Assembly: GCF_900102875.1 (NCBI RefSeq)
Contig: NZ_FNGH01000009.1
Span: 165,820 to 229,819, forward strand
DNA length: 64,000 nucleotides
Direction: 5' to 3'
From: Franzmannia pantelleriensis
GTDB taxonomy: Bacteria; Pseudomonadota; Gammaproteobacteria; Pseudomonadales; Halomonadaceae
How positions within the stretch are numbered: position 1 is the first letter of the stretch; each line of letters starts with the position of its first letter. The position numbers and the translations under genes are program-made. Positions 47,514 to 56,141 of the stretch are shown one piece after another. The notes under the pieces were generated by a model. It made no database searches. It had not been told where the DNA came from and saw only the letters and a list, made by a program, of their open reading frames with translations.

Positions 47514-47655
47514 TGTCTCCAGCTGGCAACAGCCCCGCTGCCCAGACCTTTTCCACTGCCGCGTCACATGCTTAGATAGCAGGTTAGGCCTTCGCAGAAA
47601 ACAACAACATCGCCGCTTTATAACAGGGATATGCGTCGTCATGCCAGGAAGCTTC

Positions 47656-50427
47656 ATGTCAGGATGGTTTCGTCAGCTGTTCGCCCCGCGCTGGCAGCAC
47701 CCCGATGCCGAGCGCCGCCAGCAGGCAGCCAGTCAACTCGACCCCCTTCAGCAGGAGGGTCGTGACGCCCTTGAGCGCCTCGCTCGGGACGACGATGCCC
47801 GGGTTCGCCAGGCGGCCCTGTCGCGCTTGGATGATATCGACTTGCTGGTGACGCTGTTCGATACCCACCCCAGCCCCGAGCTGCGCGCGCGGCTCGCCGC
47901 GCTGCTGGTCGGCGCTGCAGGGAACACGCCGCTGGACCGACGCGTGGATCATGTCGCGCAACTCGGCGACCAGCAGCTGCTTCAGGAGATTGCCCTACAC
48001 GGCGACAACCAGCAGCTGCGCCTGGCCGCCGTAGCCGCCCTCCACGATGACGATGAAGACGCGCTGATCGTCCAGGCCTGCGAAAACGGCATCGCCGCGG
48101 TACGCCACGCCGCCGCGGCACGCGTGACCAGCGAGACCGGCCTCCAGCAGCTCAGCCGCCGAGCGCGTCGCGACAAGCAGGTCGCCCGGCTGGCACGCGA
48201 GCGGCTCAACGCAATGCGCGCCGATGCGGCTCAGCAGGCTGAGGCCGAGGCGGAGCGCGAGCGCATCCTCAGCGCCCTCGAGCAGCATGGCCATCACGCC
48301 TGGGAACCACTCTACGCCGGACGCTATCGCCACCTACAGCGCGAGTGGGAGGCGCTCAAGGACCTGCCCAGCGCCGAGCAGGAGCGCCGCTACCAGGATG
48401 CCTGCCTGCTGTGCCGCAAGACCCTCACCGACCATGACGCCCAGCAGCACGTCCATGCGGCTCTCGATCAGCGCCGCGAAGACGCCGACCAAACCCGCGA
48501 GGGCCTGCTCGAGGCCCTGGAAGAGACGCTCGAAGGCCTGCGCCGCGGCGAGCACCTGGCCGCCCAGGACATCGACAGTCTGCGCGCCCAGAAGCGCCTG
48601 CTGGCGACCCGCTGGCAGGCGCTGTCGGACCATCACGCCCCGGACGACACCCTGCGCCAGCGCTATGACCACGCCCTCGAAGAGTACGACCGAATCGGCC
48701 ATGCCTGGGAGCGTTTCCGGGCTCGCGCCGCCGAACTCGACCAAGCCCTGACCGCCTGTGATCGCCAGGCACTGCAAACCCTCCTGACAGCCTGTGCCTG
48801 GCCAGACGACCTCCCCCCTACCAGCCTGCTAGCGCGTGCCCAACGCATCGCCGAACAGCAGCAAGCGCCGCGCAATGCACCCGATCCCGCCCAGTTCCAG
48901 CGCGAGGTGGATGAGCTTGGCGTGCTCCTCGAGCGCGGCGCGTTCAAGAGTGCCAGCCGCCTGCACCAACGCCTGCGTCAGCGCCTCGAGCAGCTACCCG
49001 ACGATACGCGCCGCCAGCACCGGCCGACCCTCAAGCGACTCGGCGCACAGCTTGCGGAACTACGCGACTGGCGCGGCTTCGTCGCCGGTCCCAAGCGCGA
49101 CCAGCTGTGCCAGGCCATTGCCGAGCTGGCCGAGGATACCCAGCTCAGCGAAGCCGCCCTCGACCGTCGCCATCGCCAGCTGGTCAAAGAGTGGGCATCG
49201 CTGGGTGATGCCGCCGCCGACCGGGAACTGTCAACGCATTTTCGCGCCTGCTCAGACCGCATCCATCAGCGCCTGGCACCGTGGCGAGCGTCGCTCGACG
49301 CCGAGCGCCAGCGTAACCTCGAGTCCCGTGAAGCGCTCTGCGAACAGCTCGAGGCGCTGCTCGACAAGCCCGATCCCGCGGCCGACCCCGATGCGCTGCG
49401 CGACATCCGCGACCGTGCCCGGGAGCAGTGGCGACGCTATTCGCCGGTGCCTCGCGACCGCGCCGAAGCCATCGGTCGCCGTTTCGGCCGCGTACGTCAC
49501 GGGCTACAGGCACTGATCGACCAGCGCGCCCAGGCCATCGCTGCCGCCAAGCGCGAGCTGATCGACGCCGCCCAGGCACTGCTGGATGGCGATCAGCCCA
49601 GCCAGCGCCGAGCCGACCAGGCCAAGCACCTGCAGCAGCGCTGGCGCGCGCTGGGTCGCGCCCCAAAGGGCGAGGAGCAAACGCTATGGCGCGAGTTCCG
49701 CGACATCTGCGACCGCATCTTTGCCAGTCGTGAAGCGGAGCGCCACGACCGCGCTCAACGGGCCCAGCGTCAGCTCGATGCCATGCAGGCGCTGATCGAC
49801 CGTCTCGACGGCTGGCAACCGACGTCCACCGCTGACGCCACCACCCTGGATACCGCCATCGCCGAAGCCGAAGCCCTTGAGCCACTGCCCGCCGGCCGGC
49901 GCAGCGACGGAATGCGGCGGCGCTGGTCGGGCATCGTCCGCGCCCGACGTGAGCGCTTGGCGCGGCTGGCGGTCTCGGAAGAAGTCAGTCGCTGGCAGTC
50001 ACTGCAACCGCTACTGAATGCCCACCTAGCGGCCGATGCGGCAGCGCTTGACGGTCAGCCGGCCGCCGATGTCGCGGCCGATGACAGCCTTGGCGGCGAC
50101 CTGCTTAGCGCCCATCGGTTGCGCAACGCCCGCCGCCGAGAACCACCGCCGGCCAGCGACATCGAGGAGTCACTGGCGCGTCTACGGGTGCACCTGGCGC
50201 TGTTGGCCGGCAGTCGCGTCGGCCAACAGGACGACCCGCTACGCCTGGCGATTCAGGTCGAGCGCCTAAACGAAGGACTCGGCCGCGAAATGAGCAAGGC
50301 CGAGGAGCTCCATGAGGTGTTGCGCGAGCTGTTTGCCACCGGACCGGTGGCCAGCGAGCTGTGGCAGCGTGAGGCCCAGGAGCTGGACGCCATCTTTACT
50401 CAGCTGCTGCGCCTGCCCCCACCCTGA
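47656..50427 (+). CDS. DUF349 domain-containing protein
   Basis: Large cytoplasmic protein of 923 residues, almost wholly alpha-helical and rich in Arg, Glu, Gln and Ala. An N-terminal HEAT-like region (about 30-170, with ARVRQAALSRL and LRLAAVAALHDDDE) is followed by repeated DUF349 units, each with a W...RW or REWEAL core (for example REWEALKDLPSAEQERRY, RWRALGRAPKGEEQTLW, QWRRYSPVPRDRAEAI). Function unknown. The start at 47656 (MSGWFRQLF) has AGGAAG upstream; an ATG five codons earlier lacks a site. It is divergent from minC. Confidence 0.88.
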   Translation: MSGWFRQLFAPRWQHPDAERRQQAASQLDPLQQEGRDALERLARDDDARVRQAALSRLDDIDLLVTLFDTHPSPELRARLAALLVGAAGNTPLDRRVDHVAQLGDQQLLQEIALHGDNQQLRLAAVAALHDDDEDALIVQACENGIAAVRHAAAARVTSETGLQQLSRRARRDKQVARLARERLNAMRADAAQQAEAEAERERILSALEQHGHHAWEPLYAGRYRHLQREWEALKDLPSAEQERRYQDACLLCRKTLTDHDAQQHVHAALDQRREDADQTREGLLEALEETLEGLRRGEHLAAQDIDSLRAQKRLLATRWQALSDHHAPDDTLRQRYDHALEEYDRIGHAWERFRARAAELDQALTACDRQALQTLLTACAWPDDLPPTSLLARAQRIAEQQQAPRNAPDPAQFQREVDELGVLLERGAFKSASRLHQRLRQRLEQLPDDTRRQHRPTLKRLGAQLAELRDWRGFVAGPKRDQLCQAIAELAEDTQLSEAALDRRHRQLVKEWASLGDAAADRELSTHFRACSDRIHQRLAPWRASLDAERQRNLESREALCEQLEALLDKPDPAADPDALRDIRDRAREQWRRYSPVPRDRAEAIGRRFGRVRHGLQALIDQRAQAIAAAKRELIDAAQALLDGDQPSQRRADQAKHLQQRWRALGRAPKGEEQTLWREFRDICDRIFASREAERHDRAQRAQRQLDAMQALIDRLDGWQPTSTADATTLDTAIAEAEALEPLPAGRRSDGMRRRWSGIVRARRERLARLAVSEEVSRWQSLQPLLNAHLAADAAALDGQPAADVAADDSLGGDLLSAHRLRNARRREPPPASDIEESLARLRVHLALLAGSRVGQQDDPLRLAIQVERLNEGLGREMSKAEELHEVLRELFATGPVASELWQREAQELDAIFTQLLRLPPP

Positions 50428-50436
50428 AACGCAGAA

Positions 50437-50456
50437 CGCGAGGCCTGGGCCTCGCG
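50437..50456 (+). terminator. Hairpin after the DUF349 gene
   Basis: A 9-bp perfect stem (CGCGAGGCC/GGCCTCGCG) with a two-base loop, followed by CTCTCT. It lies between convergent genes. Confidence 0.6.
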
Positions 50457-50463
50457 CTCTCTA

Positions 50464-50481
50464 GTGGCACCGAGGTGCCAC
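50464..50481 (-). terminator. Second hairpin between the DUF349 gene and phbB
   Basis: An 8-bp perfect stem (GTGGCACC/GGTGCCAC) with a GA loop, eight bases from the first hairpin and 17 bases from the phbB stop. No T-run is present. Confidence 0.45.
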
Positions 50482-50498
50482 ATGCTGGCATGCACGGC

Positions 50499-51245
50499 TC
50501 AGCCCATGAACTGACCACCGTTGATATCGAGGTTGGCGCCGGTGATATAGCCGGCCTGCTTGTCAGCCAGGAACACCACCGCGTGGGCGATCTCCTCAGG
50601 TGTCCCGTAGCGCTTCACGGGGATCGTCTCGCGAATTGCCTCGCGTACCTTCTCGGGAATCTTCATGATCATGTCGGTAGCGATATAGCCCGGCGACAGT
50701 GTGTTGACGGTGATGCCCTTGGTCGCCGTCTCCTGCGCCAGCGCCATGGTCAAGCCGTGCATACCGGCCTTGGCCGCCGAGTAGTTGACCTGGCCGAACT
50801 GCCCCTTGCGGCCATTGATCGACGAAATGTTGATGATCCGCCCATAGCCATCCTCGAGCATGTCATTGATCACACAGCGGCAGGTGTTGAAGACACTGTT
50901 GAGGTTGCAGTCGATCACCTCGTGCCACTGCTCGGGGCTCATCTTCTTCATGGTGGTATCACGCGTGATGCCGGCGCAGTTGACCAGCACGCTGACCGGG
51001 CCGTAGGTATCGCGAATCTCCTTCGCACCGGCCTCGCAGGCCTCATAGTCCACCAGATTGGCGCCCGACAGGGCGATGTTGTTATAGCCGTCGGCACGCT
51101 GAGTCTCTAGCCAGCTCTTGGCCTTATCGGGATTGTTATAGCCGGCGACTACCTGATAGCCCGCCTCGGCCAAGGCCCGGCAGATGGCGGTTCCAATACC
51201 ACCGGTGCCACCGGTGACCCAGGCAACGGGTGCTGAGTTGGTCAT
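50499..51245 (-). CDS. phbB: Acetoacetyl-CoA reductase
   Basis: NADPH-dependent short-chain dehydrogenase that makes (R)-3-hydroxybutyryl-CoA for polyhydroxybutyrate storage. The 248-residue protein has the cofactor loop TGGTGGIGTAICRAL, catalytic Ser (NISSINGRKGQFGQ), YSAAKAG (Tyr and Lys) and the PhbB-type ending LDINGGQFMG. The start is at 51245 with GGGAG upstream. No thiolase or synthase gene is adjacent, so the PHB pathway is spread over the genome. FabG is the main alternative, but the ITRDTTMKKM and NLNSVFN regions favour PhbB. Confidence 0.9.
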   Translation of the reverse strand: MTNSAPVAWVTGGTGGIGTAICRALAEAGYQVVAGYNNPDKAKSWLETQRADGYNNIALSGANLVDYEACEAGAKEIRDTYGPVSVLVNCAGITRDTTMKKMSPEQWHEVIDCNLNSVFNTCRCVINDMLEDGYGRIINISSINGRKGQFGQVNYSAAKAGMHGLTMALAQETATKGITVNTLSPGYIATDMIMKIPEKVREAIRETIPVKRYGTPEEIAHAVVFLADKQAGYITGANLDINGGQFMG

Positions 51246-51386
51246 ATGCAATTCTCCCTGATACCGACGCCGCAACAGCAGCGACGCGGTTCAATGCGTC
51301 CAGTCTCGAGTGGTGAGCGCCAATCCTCTGCGCCCACCCCCAGTATGGCTGCTCTGCGGCGGACTGCACGAGCGTTTAAGCCACTA

Positions 51387-51414
51387 TTGACGCAGCGCAA
51401 GAAAGGTGTAGAAT
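51387..51414 (+). promoter_or_regulatory. Promoter of the initiator tRNA
   Basis: -35 TTGACG (51387-51392), 16-base spacer, -10 TAGAAT (51409-51414), followed by the GC-rich discriminator ACGCC, as expected for a stable-RNA promoter under growth-rate control. Confidence 0.75.
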
Positions 51415-51428
51415 ACGCCTCACGTTGA

Positions 51429-51494
<66 letters not shown>

Positions 51495-51505
<11 letters not shown>

Positions 51506-51591
51506 AATATAGAAAGGAGCCAGTTCCTACGGGAGCTGGCTTTTTTCGTTGTTGAGCCGATGACCGGTCATCGGTTCGCTCTGGTTTCAAG
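51495..51591 (+). repeat. Direct repeat copy 1: tRNA 3' end, terminator and tail
   Basis: 97 bases from the tRNA acceptor (CCCCGCTACCA) through the terminator to TTTCAAG. They are identical to 51734-51830 (offset 239). Confidence 0.95.
51518..51546 (+). terminator. Terminator of the initiator tRNA
   Basis: A 10-bp stem AGCCAGTTCC/GGAGCTGGCT (one G-U pair) with a TACG tetraloop, then a T-run. Confidence 0.9.
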
Positions 51592-51611
51592 GTCAGCGGT
51601 CCCCGCTACCA
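51563..51611 (+). repeat. Degenerate tRNA-fMet 3' end, module 2
   Basis: GGTCATCGGTTC (51567-51578) matches the tRNA from the variable region into the T arm. Its T loop is then replaced by about 20 unrelated bases, after which the acceptor GGTCCCCGCTACCA (51598-51611) is intact. It cannot fold as a tRNA. It is followed at once by its own terminator. Confidence 0.8.
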
Positions 51612-51617
51612 AATATG

Positions 51618-51652
51618 AAAAAGCCGATACTCGAAAGGGTGTCGGCTTTTTT
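51618..51652 (+). terminator. Terminator of module 2
   Basis: A 13-bp stem AAAAAGCCGATAC/GTGTCGGCTTTTT (one G-U pair) with a T-run. Its sequence is unlike that of the terminators in modules 1 and 3. Confidence 0.9.
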
Positions 51653-51670
51653 GTGTCCAGTCGCAGGGCC

Positions 51671-51744
51671 GCAGAAAAGCTCCGGGCTCGGCTCTTTATC
51701 ACCCCAGGAAGGTCATCGGTTCATATCCGGTCCCCCCGCTACCA
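51671..51744 (+). pseudogene. Decayed tRNA-fMet, module 3
   Basis: The last 35 bases (GGTCATCGGTTC, one mismatch, TATCCGGT, two extra C, CCCCGCTACCA) follow the tRNA closely. Upstream bases (GCAG, AGCTC, GGGCTC, and ACCCC further on) line up with the anticodon arm but are scrambled. No functional anticodon stem remains. Confidence 0.7.
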
Positions 51745-51830
51745 AATATAGAAAGGAGCCAGTTCCTACGGGAGCTGGCTTTTTTCGTTGTTGAGCCGAT
51801 GACCGGTCATCGGTTCGCTCTGGTTTCAAG
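51734..51830 (+). repeat. Direct repeat copy 2, including a second identical terminator
   Basis: Identical to 51495-51591. The terminator stem lies at 51757-51780. The repeat's final bases TCAAG supply the TGA stop of the DUF3750 gene on the other strand. Confidence 0.95.
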
Positions 51831-52590
51831 ATCGGCGGTCGTGTCCGGCAACCGCCGGCGCCATGCCCAGCCGCCCGACGCCGGGCAGCTTGAGCGCCGG
51901 TCGCAGGACGTCGACACCGAAGGTCAGGCCGAGCAGGGTGATCTCGAGGCCCTCGACTCGCGCCAGGCTGATGCCGAACAGCCCCCCCAGCGCCAGCTGG
52001 TAACCGCTACCGCTGGTGGTCGGCGCCCACCATTCGCCGAACAAGTAGTCACGCCCTACCGCAGTCACCGGCAGCGCCACCTCGAAGCCCGGCACCTCGC
52101 GCATCACCCAGGCCACGAAGGAGTTGCTGTTGGGGCCCGGCCAGGCTCGGTAGCGATCAGGCGCCGGATAGTCGGCGATAGCCGCGTCGATCAGCGGCAC
52201 CAGCGCCGCTGCCGCCTCGCCGCGATAGTCGGCCAACAACGTCGGCGGATTGCCGAACCAGGCGCGATCCGGGGTGTCGACGCCCGATACCACCGTCGGC
52301 CGGCGCCAGCTCAGCACGTGATGCAGGCGAAAGTCCTCTTCTCCCTCGGCGCGGGTCACGATCCAGGTATGCACCCCGAACGCGCCACGCCAGCCGAAGG
52401 CCCGCGCGGCATAGACCTGCACCACCGGCGTACCCGAGGTCTCAGGCGCCAGACCTGCGGGGGAGCGATCCGCAGACGACCAGTGCCGGTCCAATGGCAC
52501 TGCCCCACTGGCCAGCATCCACAGCGGCCCGGCCAACAGGAGTGCCATCATCAGCAAACCAGCCCCCATGCCACGCAGCATGATTTTCAT
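51826..52590 (-). CDS. DUF3750 family protein
   Basis: Protein of unknown function, 254 residues. A hydrophobic N-terminal segment (MLRGMGAGLLMMALLLAGPLWML) may be a signal or anchor. The conserved core includes FGVHTWIVTRA, VLSWRRPTVVSG and the WPGPNSNSFVAWV motif that I associate with DUF3750. The start at 52590 has AGGAGG nine bases upstream. The last five codons and the stop (ending HDRRS) lie within sequence related to the tRNA repeat modules, so the original C-terminus was probably replaced. Confidence 0.78.
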   Translation of the reverse strand: MKIMLRGMGAGLLMMALLLAGPLWMLASGAVPLDRHWSSADRSPAGLAPETSGTPVVQVYAARAFGWRGAFGVHTWIVTRAEGEEDFRLHHVLSWRRPTVVSGVDTPDRAWFGNPPTLLADYRGEAAAALVPLIDAAIADYPAPDRYRAWPGPNSNSFVAWVMREVPGFEVALPVTAVGRDYLFGEWWAPTTSGSGYQLALGGLFGISLARVEGLEITLLGLTFGVDVLRPALKLPGVGRLGMAPAVAGHDRRS

Positions 52591-52694
52591 TGATCGCGCC
52601 TCCTGCCGCATAGGCCAAATCCTGGCACAGGGCTTGAATCCCGCCGCTACGGCCCGCATCTTGCGTGTAAATCCGCCCGTTTCAAGGTCATCGC

Positions 52695-53618
52695 ATGCCT
52701 ATCATCGATCCCAACAGCGGTCAGCCGCTGACCAGCCCCGATTCCTCCGAGACCAACGCTGCCGCATCGGCCGATGTCATCGTCGATATCGACATGAGCA
52801 ACTTCCAGCAGGTGGTGCTGGAAGGGTCGATGCAGACCCCGGTGCTGCTCGACTGCTGGGCGCCCTGGTGCGAGCCGTGCAAGAATCTGATGCCGGTCCT
52901 CGAGAAGCTGGCTCGGGAGTATAACGGCGCCTTCATTCTCGCCAAACTCAATATCGACGAGCACCAGCAGATCGCCGCCCAGTTGGGGATTCGCTCGGTG
53001 CCCGACGTCAAGCTGATCATGCAGGGTCAGCTGTTCGATGAATTCCAGGGCGTGCTACCCGAGAAGCAGATCCGCGAGTGGCTGGCGAAGTATATCCAAG
53101 CGCCGGAGGATGCGCCGCAGAGCCCTGAAGAGCAGGCCCAAGCAGCACTGGACGCCGGTGATGCCACCACCGCACGTGGCATCTTCGAGCAGCTGTCCCA
53201 GGCGCACCCCGATCACGTCGACTACCGCATCGACCTGGCCGGTGCCCTGCTCGCCGAAGGCAATCCCGACCGCGCCCGTGCAGTGCTCGATGGCCTCCCC
53301 CCGGAGGACCGCGACGCCCCCAAGGCGCGCGGCGTAAGGGCACGCCTGGAGTTCGGCGAAGAGGCACCCAGCGCCGAGGCGCTGGCGGCGCTCGAGGGCC
53401 GTGACGACAGCGAAGCGCACTACCTGCGCGCCCTGCGTCAGGTCGCCGACGGCAATTACGAAGCCGGCCTCGACGCGCTGCTGAAGCTGATGCAGCGAGA
53501 CCGCGCCTACGGCGACGACCTGGCCCGCAAGACCCTGCTGCGCGTGTTCGATGCCCTGGGCGCCGACCACCCGCTAACGGTGACCTATCGTCGCCGGCTA
53601 TTCGCCATGATGTACTGA
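52695..53618 (+). CDS. cnoX: Thioredoxin-fold / TPR chaperedoxin, CnoX (YbbN)-like
   Basis: Cytosolic protein of 307 residues: a thioredoxin domain (about 35-135) followed by a TPR-like helical domain (about 145-305, with AQAALDAGDATTARGIFEQL). This is the CnoX/YbbN architecture, a holdase that passes clients to GroEL. The active-site motif is WAPWCEPCK, so both redox cysteines are present; E. coli CnoX has SQHC and lacks oxidoreductase activity. This protein may therefore also reduce or exchange disulfides. It is divergent from the DUF3750 gene. Confidence 0.9.
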   Translation: MPIIDPNSGQPLTSPDSSETNAAASADVIVDIDMSNFQQVVLEGSMQTPVLLDCWAPWCEPCKNLMPVLEKLAREYNGAFILAKLNIDEHQQIAAQLGIRSVPDVKLIMQGQLFDEFQGVLPEKQIREWLAKYIQAPEDAPQSPEEQAQAALDAGDATTARGIFEQLSQAHPDHVDYRIDLAGALLAEGNPDRARAVLDGLPPEDRDAPKARGVRARLEFGEEAPSAEALAALEGRDDSEAHYLRALRQVADGNYEAGLDALLKLMQRDRAYGDDLARKTLLRVFDALGADHPLTVTYRRRLFAMMY

Positions 53619-53642
53619 GCGATCCGGCTTAGCCCGATATGT

Positions 53643-54824
53643 CTAGCGGCACAAGCGCGCGTCTAGGCGCGCCAGTGCCGCCTCCAGCTGCGCCTCGGTG
53701 GTGCCGAAGTTGAGCCGCACAAAGCCCGGCCAGCCGAAGTCAGCCCCGTCCGACAGGGCGACACCGGTCTCGCTCAGCAGGACCTGCTGGGGGCAGTCTC
53801 CGAGGCCGGCGTGGCGCATGTCGATCCAGGCCAGATAGGTCGACTGGGGGAGATGCATGCTCACCCCCGGCCACGTCGCCACACGCTCGGCCAGGCGCTG
53901 CCGATGCCCGCGCAGCACCTCGAGCAGCGCCTGACGCCAGGGATCGCCCTCGGCATAGGCTGCTTCTGCGGCAACCAGCCCGAGGACATTGGGGTCGGAC
54001 TGCAGCCCTTTCATCTGAGCGGCGAAGCGCTTGCGCAACCCCGGGTCGGAAATCACCGCGCAGGCACAGGTCAGGCCGGCCAGGTTGAAGGTCTTGGACG
54101 GCGCCCACAGGGTGATGGTGCGCGCCGCCAGCGCAGGGAAGGCGGCCGCCAGCGGCCGATGCCGGGCCCCCTCATCGAGCAACAGGTCGCAGTGCAGCTC
54201 GTCGGAGACCACCAGCAGGTCGTGCTTTTCCACCAGCGCGGCCAGTCCTGCCAGCTCCGCTTCCTGCCAGACACGCCCGGTCGGGTTGTGCGGATGACAC
54301 CATAGCAGCAGCCGCGTATCGTCAGTGATCGTCGCTTCCAGCGCATCGAGGTCGAGACGCCAGGGCTCGCCCGGCGCCGCCGGTTCCGCAAGCGGCGCCT
54401 GCTGCGCCACCCGCCCGGTGCGCTCGGCAACCTTGAGAAACGGCGGGTAGATCGGCGTCACGGTGAGCACACCGTCGCCAGGCTCGGTCAGCGCCAGGCT
54501 TGCCAGGTGAAGCGCCGGCACCACGCCGGGTAGCCACAGCTGCCAATCGGGGTCGATCGGCCAGTCATAGTGGCTGGCACTCCAGTCACACAGGGTGTGT
54601 CGCAGGCTATCGGGCACCAGCCCATAGCCGAATACGCCGTGTCCGACTCGCGCCTGCAGCGCCTCGATCACCGCCGGCGGTGACACGAAATCCATGTCGG
54701 CGACCCACAGCGGCAACACATCGTCGCTGTAACGATGCCATTTCTGCGACGGCCACTCGGGATTATTGCTGCGGGTGTCGGGCGGATGCCGACGCGCCAC
54801 CGGCGTGGCAAAATCGAACTGCAT
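53643..54824 (-). CDS. PatB/MalY-type PLP aminotransferase or cystathionine beta-lyase
   Basis: Fold-type I PLP enzyme of 393 residues with LPLWVADMDFVSPPAV at the start, a signature of the MalY/PatB group. It also has FGYGLVPDS, CHPHNPTGRVW and the PLP lysine in APSKTFNLAGL (near residue 237); the substrate Arg is in FVRLNFGT. These enzymes are C-S beta-lyases acting on cystathionine or cysteine conjugates. The start at 54824 (MQFDFATPV) has GGAG upstream. It is divergent from a small hypothetical gene. Confidence 0.88.
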   Translation of the reverse strand: MQFDFATPVARRHPPDTRSNNPEWPSQKWHRYSDDVLPLWVADMDFVSPPAVIEALQARVGHGVFGYGLVPDSLRHTLCDWSASHYDWPIDPDWQLWLPGVVPALHLASLALTEPGDGVLTVTPIYPPFLKVAERTGRVAQQAPLAEPAAPGEPWRLDLDALEATITDDTRLLLWCHPHNPTGRVWQEAELAGLAALVEKHDLLVVSDELHCDLLLDEGARHRPLAAAFPALAARTITLWAPSKTFNLAGLTCACAVISDPGLRKRFAAQMKGLQSDPNVLGLVAAEAAYAEGDPWRQALLEVLRGHRQRLAERVATWPGVSMHLPQSTYLAWIDMRHAGLGDCPQQVLLSETGVALSDGADFGWPGFVRLNFGTTEAQLEAALARLDARLCR

Positions 54825-54862
54825 GACGTCACTCCACTCACTGGTCAGCCAAGGAATCGCCT

Positions 54863-55294
54863 TTGAACATGCCTGAAAGCCCCTTCTATGCCAAGGCCAT
54901 GCGTGGCGCCTCACGGCTGGTCGGCCACTGGCTGCTACTGGGCCAGGCCGATCCCGATCGTTTAGCCATGATTCTTGCCGACACCGCTCGGGTCGCCAAG
55001 CTAGGCGAACCCGAGGAGACGCCCGACGGCGCTACCCTCGGCGCCTGGAGCGGTGATACCACGCCACCGCTGTGGGCGGCCCGCGCCGCGACCTTCCTGC
55101 TGCTGCAGATGCCGGCCAAGCCGGCCCCACGCGATGAGCTGGAGGCCTGCGCCTGGGCCTACTGCTGGCTGCGGCTGCGCCACTTCGATACCCTCGCCGA
55201 CGCGCAGGCCGCGCTGCCGCCCCACCTCGCCGAACCGCTGGCTGAGGCCCTGCCCGCCGCCTGGCACGATCATCAGCAGCTGCGCCTGATATGA
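54863..55294 (+). CDS. Conserved hypothetical protein
   Basis: I do not recognise a family. The 143-residue protein is helical, rich in Ala, Leu and Trp, with FYAKAMRGASRLVGHWLLLGQ, ACAWAYCWLRLRHF and a His-rich end (AWHDHQQLRLI). There are no clear membrane segments. The best start is TTG at 54863, with AAGGA seven bases upstream; an ATG two codons later is the alternative. It is followed after 25 bases by a membrane protein gene on the same strand. Confidence 0.7.
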   Translation: MNMPESPFYAKAMRGASRLVGHWLLLGQADPDRLAMILADTARVAKLGEPEETPDGATLGAWSGDTTPPLWAARAATFLLLQMPAKPAPRDELEACAWAYCWLRLRHFDTLADAQAALPPHLAEPLAEALPAAWHDHQQLRLI

Positions 55295-55319
55295 TCGCCT
55301 CTTTGTCCAAGGAGGCGTC

Positions 55320-56141
55320 ATGGACGTGCCGCTAAGCTGGCAGCTCGCTAAACTCGCGCTGTCGATCGCCCTGGTGCTGGGCCTGTCGTCGATCGCAGTG
55401 CGCGTCAGCGCCCGCGTCGCCGGGCTACTCGCCGGCTATCCGCTGGGCACCTCCATCGCGCTGCTGTTCATCGGCCTGGAGATTTCACCCGGGTTCGCCG
55501 CGCAGAGCGCGGTGCACACCCTGGCCGGGTTCACCGCTACCCTGGCACTCGGTGCCGGCTACCTGGCCTGCGGTAACCGCGATGGCCTGGGCGGCATTCT
55601 GCGCGGCTGCGCGGGTGGCTTCGGCGCCTGGTTGGCGGTCAGCCTGCTGCTGACCCAGCTCGATTTCACCCGCCTCACCGGCACCCTGACCACCCTGGCG
55701 GCAATCATGGTAGTGACATGGCGCTATCGGCGGGTACCGGAGAACCGCACGCCGCCCCCAGGACGTTTCTCGTGGACGGTGATGGCCCTGCGCGCAGCGC
55801 TGGCCGCGCTGATCATCGTGGTGATTACCAGCCTCGCGCACTGGGTACCGGCCGCCTGGGCGGGGGTCATGGCCGCCTTCCCTGTGACGCTGTTCCCGTT
55901 TCTGATCATGCTGCATCTGTCACACGGCGCCGCGCCGGTGGCCACGGTGATCAAGCACTTTCCCGCCGGCCTTGGCTCGCTGCTCAGCTATACACTGTGC
56001 GTATCGCTGACCTACTCTACCCTGGGGCTGGCCTGGGGCACGCTGATCGGCTTTGGCGTAGCCACGCTTTGGCTGCTGGGCTGGTCGCAGTGGCTGAGCT
56101 GGCGCCGCGCGCAGCGAGCGATGCAGGAGGCTCGCACATGA
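55320..56141 (+). CDS. Membrane protein with internal duplication, function unknown
   Basis: Integral membrane protein of 273 residues with about eight to nine hydrophobic segments. The two halves carry related blocks: residues about 34-55 (AGLLAGYPLGTSIALLFI) and about 180-205 (WAGVMAAFPVTLFPFLIML), each followed by a short polar stretch and another helix. This suggests an inverted or direct duplication, as in small transporters. It has strong AAGGAGG upstream. It overlaps ybaK by four bases (ATGA). The family is not recognised. Confidence 0.75.
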   Translation: MDVPLSWQLAKLALSIALVLGLSSIAVRVSARVAGLLAGYPLGTSIALLFIGLEISPGFAAQSAVHTLAGFTATLALGAGYLACGNRDGLGGILRGCAGGFGAWLAVSLLLTQLDFTRLTGTLTTLAAIMVVTWRYRRVPENRTPPPGRFSWTVMALRAALAALIIVVITSLAHWVPAAWAGVMAAFPVTLFPFLIMLHLSHGAAPVATVIKHFPAGLGSLLSYTLCVSLTYSTLGLAWGTLIGFGVATLWLLGWSQWLSWRRAQRAMQEART

